Origin: Marchantia polymorpha subsp. ruderalis
Lineage: Eukaryota; Streptophyta; Marchantiopsida; Marchantiales; Marchantiaceae
Direction of reading: 5' to 3'
Assembly: GCA_037833965.1 (NCBI GenBank)
Contig: AP031358.1
Coordinates: 17,492,001 to 17,556,000, forward strand
DNA: 64,000 bases
Numbering within the stretch: position 1 is the first letter of the stretch; each line of letters starts with the position of its first letter. Shown here piece by piece: positions 48,674 to 60,216 of the stretch. The notes beneath the pieces were generated by a model that was not told the DNA's origin, ran no database searches, and worked only from the letters and a program-made list of their open reading frames with translations. The translations under genes and the position numbers were made by a program.

Positions 48674-49212
48674 TTTTTAGAATATAGTGTGTGATCAATT
48701 CATATATGTTATCATCTTCAACTTATGTATAGATATAGATTATTTTGGTTAAAAATGTGCAGATCTCGATTCATTAATCATTTAGTCCATCAAAGATGGA
48801 GACTAGTAAGTTTTTTTCATTAATTGTTCAGCTATTTCAAGTGCAAAAAGTTTATTGTTTTTTCTCACCAAGAAAACTGAAACTAGCTATTGATCTACTA
48901 TATGTCACTGTTTTCAAAGAGATATATGAGTTGATTTTTTGGTTTAATCAACTTGTCATTAGTTATATGAATATCTATTTATATGACTAAATAGATGTAT
49001 CAAATAAGCATTCAGCTACTTCTATCAGATAAATATAATGGTCAAAAGAATAATGAATGGATTATCTGATATTGCAACACATATGAAACATTAGTGTATG
49101 AAGTCTTCAAATTTAGATGAAAACTTTGATTACTTGAATAAATATTAGCTTGTAAGGAGAACTTGTGAAGTGAAATTAAACATTATAGTTTCATATTGAG
49201 TCATGAATCTAT

Positions 49213-49568
49213 GGATTTTATTCCGGCCTTCGGCCCTTGGGACCAAGAGAGTACTAGGCTTTTTCTTCTCGGCGCACCTTTGGCCCCGGATGCAGTCGCT
49301 TTTAAAAGATAATGATATCGCGTGTAGGGAATGGCTGGGGAGTGGCCTTCACTCCCCGCCCCCCTCCTTCGATGTGCAGCGAAACGCATAAAAGCTTTCT
49401 GTTTCGCGACAAAATCTATCTTCCAACTGTAAAGCCATTCCAAGAATTATATAAAATCAACTAACTGCGGAACCTCAGCCCTAGCAAAGGTATCCTCTAT
49501 GGTTCGGCGTTGGATCGAAGCTCCCCCCCCCCCAGAGGACTAGGGTCTTCTAGGACAGAGCGGATCAG
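49213..49568. other. GC-rich island, possible organelle DNA insert
   Basis: A sharply bounded GC-rich block in AT-rich surroundings, with GGCCTTCGGCCC, CTCCCCGCCCCCC and a run of eleven C at about 49526. Its style resembles bryophyte mitochondrial intergenic DNA. No gene could be named inside it. A nuclear insertion of mitochondrial DNA is a hypothesis; another GC-rich repeat is possible. Confidence 0.35.
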
Positions 49569-51062
49569 TGCTTTCATATATGAACATAGCAAGCTAAGTT
49601 TGATCATATGAGGTTATAGCGAAGATGATAATTCCAAAGAATAGATAGAAGAAAAGCTATAACATGTTTTAAATACTATTTTGAAGTTATTAGTCTAGTT
49701 GTACGATATAAAATTAACCAAATATTGAAATGAATTTTTCATTTGCTCGTTATATTCACATTCAAACCTCTTACAGTAGATCTTTTTGATTATGGAAAAA
49801 TCATAAAATTTAAGTACTTCATCGTGAGCTCATTGAAAATCTGGCAATTTTTTCAACCACATGTTTTGAGATATTTTTTTATCACAAAGAAATTTGATTG
49901 CTCATTTGTATAAAAACAACAATTCATATCATGTGTACAAACCATTCAACACCAACCAAAGTTTTTGCATTAAAACTGGAGTTCCCTCGCTTAGCTTGGA
50001 TGTATTCATAGCACAAGGTATTTCTTCAGGTATACGGACAATGTACTCGGACACACAGACATGGAGTGCACGGAGATCTGGCGAGGGGCCCGATTGACGT
50101 TGTCCGGAGATATATTTTTTTCTCCTTGAGCTTCCAAGCTTTAACTGATCTTAAATTTCATAAAAGAGAGTATGAATTATCTAAGTTTCAGCCACATAAA
50201 TATTTTCTTCTATACATTCAAAAGCTATAATCAATTTTCTCACTTCAAGTATCTAGTCTATTTTTGTAACTCTAACTATGTTTATAAATTAAGTCATCAA
50301 CATGACATTGAAACTCATGTAATTTGGACAAATTTATAATCTTAAAACTAGCATAGTGTTAAGGTTGTGGATTTTTAGTATGCATAATACGAATTGATAA
50401 TCGTTTATCTAAAGCATAATTTTTCATGTCGAGGTTTTCAAAGATGAGTCGCATTATCATACTTCCATGATAACACAACAATAGTACTAGAGTCAAACTT
50501 AGAAGATATATTTTTGTTTCATTTTATAGATATTTCCGGAATTTTAACTTATAATATCAAAACGAATGATGCAATAGGTACAAAAATTTTAAGATTTGCT
50601 TCATAATCATGAAACATCATTCTTCAAACAATCATCAGAATAAATCAAAACTTAATCAATTCATAGATCTTTGGATTGAGAATTTTCTTACACAAATAGA
50701 AGTTTCACATAACATAGTATTTAAATTGTGACATCTCTATTTCCACAATTCTGTTGTCTTGATCTTGAGAGTGCAGTTTCATTTGAATTTGAATGTATTG
50801 GAGAAGTCATTCATCTCTAACAAAAGCCCACAGTTTACTTGAACTATTTATCTCTAGTTTGCAAAGTTTTCTTTCAAGTAATTATCTCTAGTTACTTATT
50901 TAGCTTAAACCTTGATTTTACTTCCAAATTTATTTTCCATGGTATATGATATTTGGGTTCAACTACTTCACTCGTAGTCATTGTGGCTTTCCACTTTTGG
51001 ACAAACCATATTGCCTTCACTCCATAAGTCTAGCAACTTGTTTTCACATGATACCAAATAAT

Positions 51063-51914
51063 CAGGCCTCTCTAAATACGGCACATACGGAACTTGAGGG
51101 CCAAAGTGCCGTATTTCGTTTTCAGAAAGTTCCGTATTTCCAACAAAAAGTCTTCGTTGTCTGGGTGTAGAAACTAACGGAGTCACTAAAACTAAACTAA
51201 AACTTTGGGGTGACAATTTTTGAAAAATCTTTGTTGATGTAGGAGATTTTACTAGAGATACCTACGTAAATATTGAGCTAATTCTTTGCCGTGATAGTTT
51301 GTGACAATTTCTTTGTTCATTACCGTTACTTTACTAGAAATACTAACTGAGTACTTGACTAAAACTTTGAGGCGACACCTGATGAGTTCAACCAAGTTCT
51401 AGTATTTTGTTTCCTTGTTACCTCATTCACTTGTAGCTTTGAAAACACAAAAAATTATTCAAATAGTTTTTTAAAATATCAAGAAAGTCTCACAAATTCT
51501 CGGAAACAAAAGTACAAAGATAAACTAGTGAACCTAGAACATTATGAAGTCAATATTCTAGGTGCACAAAAATCTGTTGACTGAAAAGTTTGATTCCAGG
51601 TTTTAAAAATATAATTTTTTCAACTCAGGGAATTTTTTGTAGTATTAGTTTCAACATTTTCAAACACTTCAACGGTGTGGAGAGTGATTTCTCCTTGCTA
51701 AAATGGGAAAAGTATATAAAGAGATCAAAGATAACACCCATATCTCTCGAAGTTGTATTACATTGTCAACAAATTCGGACGAAAACATGAGGGTTGAGGT
51801 CAAAATTCGACCGGAAACTGTTGAGTTCCGTATATTCCGTATTTTGATTTGAAAATTATCCTTATTTTGTTGAGATACGGAACATACGGAATCCGCCCTA
51901 TATAGAGAGGCCTG
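51063..51914. mobile_element. Non-autonomous hAT-like DNA transposon (852 bp)
   Basis: Ends are a perfect 12-bp inverted repeat, CAGGCCTCTCTA and TAGAGAGGCCTG. They are flanked on both sides by the 8-bp target duplication CAAATAAT (51055-51062 and 51915-51922). An 8-bp duplication and CAGG ends are the signature of hAT elements. Subterminal copies of ACGGAA / TTCCGTAT occur several times near each end (for example ATACGGAACT near 51087, TTCCGTATTTCC near 51132, TTCCGTAT near 51826, ATACGGAAC near 51879), the usual layout of hAT transposase binding sites. No transposase frame is present, so it would need one in trans. Confidence 0.82.
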
Positions 51915-51950
51915 CAAATAATCATAGCTATAAAACTTCTTGATTTCCAC

Positions 51951-51981
<31 letters not shown>

Positions 51982-52008
51982 CATATACATACATACACAC
52001 ACACACAC
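51951..52008. repeat. Compound AT / CATA / CA microsatellite
   Basis: (AT)n 51951-51976 passing into CATA units and then (CA)n to about 52008. Simple-sequence DNA, about 30 bp beyond the hAT-like element. Confidence 0.9.
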
Positions 52009-53471
52009 GATAAAAGAACCAATTCCTTTAATTCCATCAAGAGAAACGATAACTTGAAATGATGAATGATTTAATGATATATTCACTCATATATCATATT
52101 TGACACATTACAATAACTTGAATCTCACTGATTGCTTAGTACTAGATTAGGCTCCAATCTTTCTTACAAAATTCCCAAATGTTTCATACTGCCTAATCCC
52201 TAACATGACTTTTCCCTTCAACAATATCTTATCGATGCAGTGCATTGTCACTAGGCTTGTTCTTTTCATAGTGAAATTATAATTCCTTCTTTTGTTAATT
52301 TTAACAGAGAAATGATCTGACCTTAAAAAATCCATGTCTCAAAGACAGCAAGATATTTCTAAAAAAATCCTGTTTACTGTATCATTTGTCTGCCTGGCCT
52401 TAAATGGTAGAGGGATGGAATCAACAACAAGAATAATTTTGGTAGGCAATCAGATTAGAAAGATTGTTGCAATGTTGAAACTGCTTTTACCCTTTCTAAC
52501 CTAAGTCTACAAATGCATTCAAAACATTTATTGATGTGAACTGAGTGTACCGATCTAGTGACAATGACCAAAATCATGTAATGTTTTGGTCTTAACAAGC
52601 ACCACTTAGAGAGATTGAAATGTATGCCATTGGAAGAAGAGAATTCGTATGAATATCTTTCACTGTTTGCTGAATCATGAGCGTTTCTATATCTCAATGT
52701 CTCTAAATCTGGCTTTCCATCTCTGGAACCCCAAAGTCTGTCTATATCTATGTGATCTCGGTAGTGGGTTAAGTACATGGGAATGTGGAACCACATTGTT
52801 GAAAAGAAAATAAATGGTAAATGGTAAATACAAGTGGCGGTAGGTTTTTGAGAAATCTATATTTTTTTCATTATGATTTTTTGATCTTTTTTTCCCATCC
52901 AACTGATTGTCTTTTGAGGAGGGCAGAACAACTCAGTAAGATCCGGAAACAAATAAATACGGAAAAAGAAAGGAAAACACCCGAATTGTCGACACAGTAA
53001 CAACTCACTCCTTAAGGTTTTTCACTTCAGTAGCGGAGAAGAGGGTTACTTTCTCCCGAGCAATCGTGTGTCCCGTGGTAGGACACTGAGAGAATAAGCG
53101 CGAAGGACGGGAAGACCCCATCAAATCGTGCATGGTCGAATCCAGAAGATGGGGCAAACCCTAGACTTGTGTTCTAGGGTTTTATTAGGGTTCAGGGCTT
53201 CATTGAAATCTTATGGTGGCACTTCATATCTCGTCATTCAAATAGGATTCCGCTTGCTTTTCATCTCGCCTTCTTTCTTGCTCCTTCGCATGCTTCGAGT
53301 GTCAGTGAAGGGTTTTGGCACCAACTGTAGATTGATACATTCAAGGCATTGTCTGATGTCGAGGAATTCCTCTCCTACGACGATCGGGTAGTGCCAGTGT
53401 GAGATTGAAAACCTTGTAGTTAGCAGAAGATTCCGACTGAGACAACGTCCAGCACTCTAATAGACTCGAAA
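52009..53471. other. Intergenic; no firm gene
   Basis: AT-rich to about 53.0 kb, then more balanced. A plus-strand frame at 53128-53391 is hydrophobic (LLFISPSFLLLRML) but has no other support. The right part may be promoter of the tentative small gene at 53472. Confidence 0.35.
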
Positions 53472-53812
53472 ATGTCTGAGCCGGAATCATCTGTTGCCTG
53501 CAATCGTGGTAGTCCTGTGAAGCATTATTCTCTTAGGAAGGTAGGTTTACTATCAGTTGAATTCTTTCTTCAGTTGTGGTGGACGACTTCATACAAGCAC
53601 ATCGAAGGTTCTGTTTCGTTTTTATCAGATTGCGAGCCGGTCAGTTGACGTTTCCAACATGCACTCCATCTTGAGGTAGTGCTTCACTCTATCTGAAATT
53701 TCATTCGTTTCCTAGAGTACCTGGTTTCAATACAATAAAACCTCTCAGTGATGAAGACACGATGACGAGCCTGAGCTTTTGTCTCGATGGGTCATGGGCA
53801 TTGGATGGCTGA
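53472..53812 (+). CDS. Tentative small spliced gene, 59 residues
   Basis: ATG at 53472; exons 53472-53540, 53629-53675 and 53749-53812 joined by AAG|GTAGGT...TTATCAG and GAG|GTAGTG...CTCTCAG borders keep one frame (180 nt) to a TGA. The product is Ser-rich (starts MSEPESSVACNRG) with no recognised domain. The splice signals are acceptable but short frames can arise by chance, so this is a proposal only. Confidence 0.25.
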
Positions 53813-53980
53813 AATGTTTTATTTCAGTCGTGCAATGGACTTTGATACTATCGAGGCAGCTGGCTTGCCAGTTGCCCTGATGCATAAACGAGGCATTTGT
53901 CTGAGAGAATTCACCAAGCTTTTTTCGTCTAGGTCATATACTTTAGGGTCTGTTGATCTCGCTCCATCAAAAGTATCCAT

Positions 53981-54712
53981 CCCGACTGAGATTGACCTAA
54001 ATCCATGAGAATCCGGAAGTGATGAGTTTCAATTGTCGCCCCAGTCCTAAGCATCAGCTTCGGCTCATCATGAGGATTGACTATATTTTACTCTGATCCT
54101 GCGTAATCGAAACCGAATTGTAATGACTGTTTGCGCAAAGAGCCGGACCCTGGACATTTGACTCCGTGGGTCCCTTAACCTATGGAATAAGGATGGCGAT
54201 ATTTTGACCATCTGACCAGGAGGAACCCTTCGAAACATGTGACAGAAATCCAAGGGTCGACACGTAGGGTTGTACACAGGGACGACAGATCAGTACTTTT
54301 GCATTTAAAAAGACCAGTCCCAGACCAGCACCCTCGAAAGTGAATTGTCGGACCCCGAATCTAGAGAGATCAATTGAATATTGATGTTACACCCCTTCAG
54401 TTTTTTACACTACCGAGCAATACGCATCCGCTAAATCCGCCACTGTCAACATGTCCAATGTATATCCATATGATATTGGAATGCTCGAATTTATTACCAT
54501 GAAGTGGTATTCACGAGAATACTTTACGGGCCGAGAGTCACTCACACGGCCGGGAAACGGTGGGGAGGGGAAACTTTGAACATGTCCTAGTAGTAAAGAT
54601 TGCATGTGCCATGCTTACATTGCAATCTTACATTCTGTCTCTGTTAGACGAGACTAGTGGAGATCTAGTAGAGACGTCACAAAGGATCTCTGATAGACGT
54701 GGAGATGAAGAT
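53981..54712. repeat. Tandem duplication of unknown content, copy 1
   Basis: Matches 54800-55436 from ...GACTGAG / ACCTAAATCCATGAG through a long collinear block to a final GACGTGGAGATGA. Identity is high at the left and falls with small gaps to the right. No coding frame is kept in both copies. Confidence 0.75.
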
Positions 54713-54799
54713 CAAGTTCGATCAAATCTGTGAGAAATAACCGACCTTTTCTGTTTAGTTTACAGACTTCAGGGTTTGTCGAACATCTGTTATTCAACG

Positions 54800-55436
54800 T
54801 GACTGAGAGGTACCTAAATCCATGAGTACCCGGAAGTGATGAGTTTCAATTGTCGCCCCAGTCCTATGCATCAGCTTCGGCTGATCATGAGGATTGACTA
54901 TATTTAACTCTGATCCTGCGTAATCGATACCGAATTGTAATGGCTGTTGGCGCGAAGTGCCGGTCCCTGGACATTTGACTCCGTGGGTGCAATATCCTTT
55001 CGAACAAGGATGGCGGTATTTTGACCATCTGACCAGGAGGAACCCTTCGAAACATGTGACAGAATTCCAAGGGTTGATATTGAGCTTGAAGATTAAGGGA
55101 CAATACCTTTGCAATCTGAAAGACCAGTTCCGGACCAGCACCCTCAGAAGTGAATGGTCGGATAGATCAAATGATAATCTGATGTCTTGAACACTACCGA
55201 ATAATACGCATCCGCTACCTTTGCCCCACTGTCACATGTCCAATGTAAGTCCATACGAAGTTTTAACGCGCGAATTCAGTACAGGAAAGTTGTACTCACG
55301 AGAATACTTAACGGGAACGATGGGGAGAGGAAACTTTCTGCTTGTCCTAGTACTAAAGATTGCATGTGCCCTGCTTAGTTACGATCTTACAAACCATCTC
55401 TACTCAAAAGATATCTGTCAGACGTGGAGATGATGA
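54800..55436. repeat. Tandem duplication of unknown content, copy 2
   Basis: Direct repeat of 53981-54712, offset about 817 bp, separated from it by about 90 bp. It contains an open frame at about 54957-55190 (GWRYFDHLTRRNPSKHV), but copy 1 does not keep the same frame, so it is probably not a gene. Confidence 0.75.
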
Positions 55437-56030
55437 TAGTCCGAATGAAAAGAGAAGTTAACCTTGACTCTCATAGCACATCGAATACTTGAGGTCCATT
55501 GGGTTCTGCTTCTCGAAAATCTGGATGCCTGTACATCTGGAACGAATCAATCAAAACAAGCGCCGGAACATCTTCCATCATTTCCCTCAAAATCACATGC
55601 CTTTTTTCGCACACACAGAAGTCTCACTTGAACGTTCGCAGACGAAAACCGATGATACTTTTGCTTTGAGGAAAGTATGTTCGCACAAGGCTGGTGGACA
55701 AAATCTTTGACTAATTCCGGGAGTTCGTTATCAAACGAGGAGAAATCTGTTGGTTGTGATGTAAAAAGACCACAATGGATGGGCAACTTCTCTTTTGAAG
55801 CAAACCATAGATGCATGCCCCCCCTCTACTGGGTAGAGATCTTCGCTGCCTCATATCATGAGTTAAAATTCCGAGTTGCAAACCAGAGAAATGCGAAGCA
55901 CTTGGTGTTTAGAACGAAGAGGCAGGACGGTTCTGCGACTTTGTGGCAGGAATATTAGCTTGAAGTCAAAGGATAAGTCACTCGTCCCACCGTCCAAAAC
56001 ACTTCCCATGTCCTGCAGGGCTCGGCAAAT
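55437..56030. other. Intergenic; 3' flank of the repeat-protein gene
   Basis: Short ORFs on both strands, none with recognisable similarity. The stretch nearest 56.0 kb is probably the 3' UTR of the minus-strand gene ending at 56031. Confidence 0.4.
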
Positions 56031-57515
56031 TTACTCTTCGTCGTCCGAATCCTCAAAGTCAATATCGACCTTGTCATTGTAGTACATCCGGGCACTTTCG
56101 TACTGATCAGGATTCTCTTTTACTATCTGGACCATAAGAAGCCTCCGCGCCTCCCGAACCTCGAACTCCATGTCCTCCAAGGCCCAAATCTTCTCCAGCT
56201 CTTGGATCACGAGATCTTGGACGGTCGGGAAATCAGTCTGCAGCTCATCGTAGGTTTTATACTTCTTGTACCACGTGTTCTCCTGTCTCTTGTGGATCTT
56301 CTCCCATCTCAGCTCCTCCTTGGTTTTGATTTTGGGCAACCAGACCAGCGGGGGAGTGGGCTCCTCGGGCATCCTCACGTCGTCCTGCCATCCATTCTCC
56401 AGCTCCGTGTGGAGCTTCTCCAACTCCAGCTCCTCGTGAGTTTTGATTCTGGGCAACCAGACCAGCCTCGGCGTAGGCTCCTCTTCTCTCTGGTAGGTCC
56501 TCTTCCATCCATTCTCGAGCTCATCGTCTCTGGCCATCTTGGCCAGCTCCTCGCTGGTGAAAGACCTCCGGGGCCCCAATCCGAACATGGTCAGCTTGCG
56601 CTTGGTTTTGGAAGTGAAAGCCTCCCACATATTCTGCAGCTCGGTCTCCGTCTTCTCCAGGGCCAGCTCGGCCTCCGTCTTGGGCTTGACCTCCGTGCCC
56701 AAGCCTCTGGGCATCTGGACCTTGCGGATGTTCCTGACCCAGTCGAGCTCCAGCTTCCTCAACCTCTTCGCTTCCTGGAGCTCGTCCACCTTCTTCAAAG
56801 CCGCAGCACTCTTCTCGAGATTGAAATTCCACAGCGATCCTCGGTACCTCCTGACCCATCCTTTCTTCAGCGAGTTTCCTCTATACGGTTCGAGCCATCC
56901 TTTCTCCTGGCCCAAAGCGATCCTCTCCCTCTCGAGCTCGTCCTGCGTCTTGGATCGAGCTCTCCCCAGCTGATTGTACTCCCTTTTCTCCGACAGCCTC
57001 TTCTTCCATTTGACCCATCCATTGTGCATTTTGAGCTCCCTGGCCTCCTGCGCGAGCTCGTCGGGAGTCTTGGTTCTCGACCGTCCCAGCTGATTGTACT
57101 CTCGTTTGGTCGACACTCGTCTCTTCCATTCCACCCAGCCTTCCTGCAGCGTCTTGTCCCTCGCCTCCTTGGCCACCTCTTCCTCGGTTTTGGGGTGCGT
57201 GCCTCGGCCCAGAGGATTGTACTCCCTGCGCTCGGACATCCTCCGCTTGTACTTGATCCATTTCTCTTGCAGAAGCTTGGCCTTGGCCTCGGCCGCGTAA
57301 TCCTCCTCCGTCTTCTCTCTATGGCCGATCCACGACGCTTGTCTGGCCAGCAGCCTCTCTTTCGCTGCTTGGATGAAGTCCTCGGGCGTTTTGCCCAGCC
57401 ATGACGGCCCTCTGCGCCTGGCTATTAGATCGATTTTAAAGTCAGCTGCTCGTTTCCACGAGTCGTGCATTCCTGGGAACCAAGATCCGCGCCCCGGAGC
57501 CTTGCCAAAATTCAT
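56031..57515 (-). CDS. Intronless 494-residue Trp-repeat protein of unknown family
   Basis: A single open frame with GC-rich codon use and an ATG at 57513-57515. After a Gly/Arg/Trp-rich N-terminus (about 40 residues) come about eight tandem units of about 39-41 residues. Each starts with K-T-x-E/D-E/D-L/A/Y, has a short helix with Glu/Lys, and a fixed Trp about 18 residues in. The early units end in KREYNQLGR; the later ones carry PEEPTPPLVWLPKIKT-type endings. The C-terminus is acidic (VDIDFEDSDDEE). Highly charged, no signal peptide or membrane segment, probably helical and intracellular. I do not recognise the family. The unbroken length and repeat conservation argue strongly that it is a real gene. 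Confidence 0.8.
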   Translation of the reverse strand: MNFGKAPGRGSWFPGMHDSWKRAADFKIDLIARRRGPSWLGKTPEDFIQAAKERLLARQASWIGHREKTEEDYAAEAKAKLLQEKWIKYKRRMSERREYNPLGRGTHPKTEEEVAKEARDKTLQEGWVEWKRRVSTKREYNQLGRSRTKTPDELAQEARELKMHNGWVKWKKRLSEKREYNQLGRARSKTQDELERERIALGQEKGWLEPYRGNSLKKGWVRRYRGSLWNFNLEKSAAALKKVDELQEAKRLRKLELDWVRNIRKVQMPRGLGTEVKPKTEAELALEKTETELQNMWEAFTSKTKRKLTMFGLGPRRSFTSEELAKMARDDELENGWKRTYQREEEPTPRLVWLPRIKTHEELELEKLHTELENGWQDDVRMPEEPTPPLVWLPKIKTKEELRWEKIHKRQENTWYKKYKTYDELQTDFPTVQDLVIQELEKIWALEDMEFEVREARRLLMVQIVKENPDQYESARMYYNDKVDIDFEDSDDEE

Positions 57516-60216
57516 GATGGCCTCCGATGAACGTGAAGCAATTTATAATGTACCTTCGGCGGATCGGACTCTAAATCACTGTACAAAAAGTAGAAGACCT
57601 GAATGCGATGAAGAGCACAGGTCCAGCGAGAATTCTACGCTGTGGCGCAGGGTAACAGGAAACGAGGTGTGGCGCATTCCTCCTTCAACCGACACATGTT
57701 CCGGAGATTGCCCCTGGGGCATCGTTCCGAGCAAGGAGAGTACCAACGAGTCCAAAATTTGCTAGATCTGCTCGTACATTTCGTAGATCTTTGATTTCCA
57801 CATGTTTAATTCTTCCGACTTTAATCTTGTATCCCCGTGCATTGCATCGGGCTTGGGCTCGGTTATGCATTGGCATGAGAGTACAATCGGGTTCACGTCT
57901 GTGAGGAAGTCGTGAGAACGGAAAAATGTGGATTCTTCTCGCTCTCGGAAACAAGAACGAGTAGGATTCACACAGTTTCGAAGGATCAGGGCTCCAATTT
58001 CAGCTCTTCAGTCCAGTGTAGCAATTGGCGTGTCCATCGCTCAGGACCTAGAGAGCGCACTCGCAGTACATCGCTTGACCCATCGACAGTGGGTTCCTCA
58101 ATGGATTCTCCGCTTCCAAATTGACAATCGCACAAATTATGTCCTTTTCAAAACGAAATTGAACCAAGACGCTCAAAATTGGCTCTTCGATCTTCGGATC
58201 GGAGGCCTGCGACGTTCACGCTCCAGAGCTCTGTCTGTCTGCACCTGCTGCTGCCTCTCGATTCGTCCGTGGAATGAAAGCCACGTTGCGGATGAGGCTC
58301 GTGCAGTGAGAGCATGATACTCCAAGACTCCGCGATCCCAAGGACATTCGCCGTCACCAGTTCTAGATTGCCTGAATTTGTGGTCGCTGTAACATCATCG
58401 TCGAATTCGGCCGATGCGTCAATCGACATCCACACTCCTTCGACCGCGAAACAGTTCTCCGTCTGGGCTTCTTAAAGACTGCTTCTCGAGCCGGGCACGC
58501 GAAGGACTTGCTTCGTCAGCGAGCACGACCACGTCTGGAATGATTACGAAGATCGTCCGCTCCGCCGCTCCAGAAGAGCACTCTCAGCATCTGGAAATTG
58601 ATGTTTCACGTGGAGGCCCCGGGCCAATGTTCACTCGCTTGCCACATTCGGGGGACCTTGAGTCTCGCTCGACTCCGTCAATTGAGCAGGTTCGCCATCA
58701 TCGGGCGCTGACTGTTCGTTCGCCTGAACGTCGCGGATGTTCGAGTGCTTCGTAGATGCGCGTTACGGTAGCGGATACCTCTCAGCCCCAAGTGAAAGAT
58801 GGCAGCCACATTCACGTCGTGGATCGGACCGGGAGTCGGCAAGTAGCCTCGAAATCGACAATCGATTCCCTCCAGTGGCATTTTTAATGCCCGGCATCGC
58901 GCACTACTTCAAAAACGGCAAATCGGGACGAGAGCTTCGTGGACATATGCTTCGTCCCTCTCACTATTGCGTAGCGTCGATCGCGTGCTTGGTCTCATTG
59001 TGACGGTGGTCGAGCACAGCTGCCGATTTTGTCCGCACCGGACGCGTGCAAGCGTCCAGAGATAACGAAGGGTCGGAAAGTAAAGGTGCCATAGCTTCGC
59101 ATAAGAGCCAGACAGATGTTCAGCGAGATACTGTCGTGCTCCTTGCAGCATTGCCTCGTCTGTTCCTGCTCTAGTCAGAAGGACGAGATGTGGCTTTGCT
59201 TCTGCAGAGTTGGAATATAGCTTGGACTCTGTCGATGGGCATGATTCAGATACAGCCCCGTGTATTCTTCACTCATAATTCACTCGAAGTCTCGGATTGC
59301 GAAAAAAATCAAAGGTGACCTCGAGATCGGGACATTAGTTGGGGACTTGCACCGAGAGATTTGCGCTGAAAGTTCGAGAATTGCAAATGCAAGAGACGGT
59401 ACTCTCAGATGGAAAACCGCGATCGTTCTGGTTTGACAAAACTGCAAGAAGAGAGTCGCTTCTCATTATAAACTTTACATATGTCACGTTAACACCTTTT
59501 GAGTTGAAAATTGAGTTCCTTAGAACGTGCACTTTCGAAGGAGGTACACCATATTTTTTTACAAATCTGACTGACAGGGAAGACTCGTTCAGATGGCTCA
59601 AACTTCACTCACTAGCCTATACCTTCCATCCTCAGCTGGGTAGCTAATACAGATCAGCAGGAGTTTCATAATGCTCGACTAATCAGATAAAACTTCTTCC
59701 CACACTGATGATTTTCGAGAAACATCGGTTCAGACGATCAGCTGCCCTCAACCCTCCATGAGATCGGAGTATGAGCTGTCGTGTGAGTGAGTGTAATAGG
59801 GGGTCGATCTCGGACTTATAACTGGTCAGGTCAGCTGACAGACCAGGGTATTGGGACAGGCAGAGAAATTTGACTGCTGCCCGCCAAGGTATCCAGCGAT
59901 ACATCCACAATCGGGCCGATATCAGTACCCCTTACGTTCGCTATGTACTCTGATGATGTTTCGCCAGCTATCGGGGGCCGGAAGGACCTAAGTGAGACCA
60001 GTAGAGGGGAAATCGACACTCCGCTTCAATCTGCCCGGACACTATAATATTAGAAGTACAACTCAGAGTTGGTAAACTTGGAAACAGAGGCCCAAATGGG
60101 TTGTTGCTCTGTCGCTTCTGAGATCGAGGCTTTGGCGATATGGGATGTTTGAAGCGACGTGAGGTGCTGCTGCTTGAGTATAGTCGGAGCTTATCGCCGC
60201 TTTGAGAGGACAAGTA
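57516..60216. other. No firm gene seen
   Basis: 57.5-58 kb is the upstream region of the repeat-protein gene. Several short ORFs on both strands follow (for example 57928-58317 plus, 58414-58755 plus) with Arg/Ser-rich composition and no family resemblance. They look like GC-rich chance frames or relic DNA. The stretch from 59.7 kb is probably the 3' flank of the hydrolase exons. Confidence 0.35.

Larger units (their letters stand above)
47129..51062. other. AT-rich, gene-poor region
   Basis: After the gene C promoter (to about 47.7 kb) the sequence becomes very AT-rich with no credible coding frame. It contains a TA microsatellite (48626-48665) and one GC-rich island (about 49.2-49.57 kb) listed separately. 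Confidence 0.45.

Noticed and set aside
48626-52008. CRISPR-like or satellite array in the AT-rich region
   Set aside because: Only simple dinucleotide and CATA repeats, with no regularly spaced longer repeats.
56202-57404. 400-residue plus-strand ORF, Leu/Pro-rich
   Set aside because: Antisense shadow of the GC-rich repeat protein. Its repeat pattern mirrors the minus-strand repeat, and it has no plausible domain.
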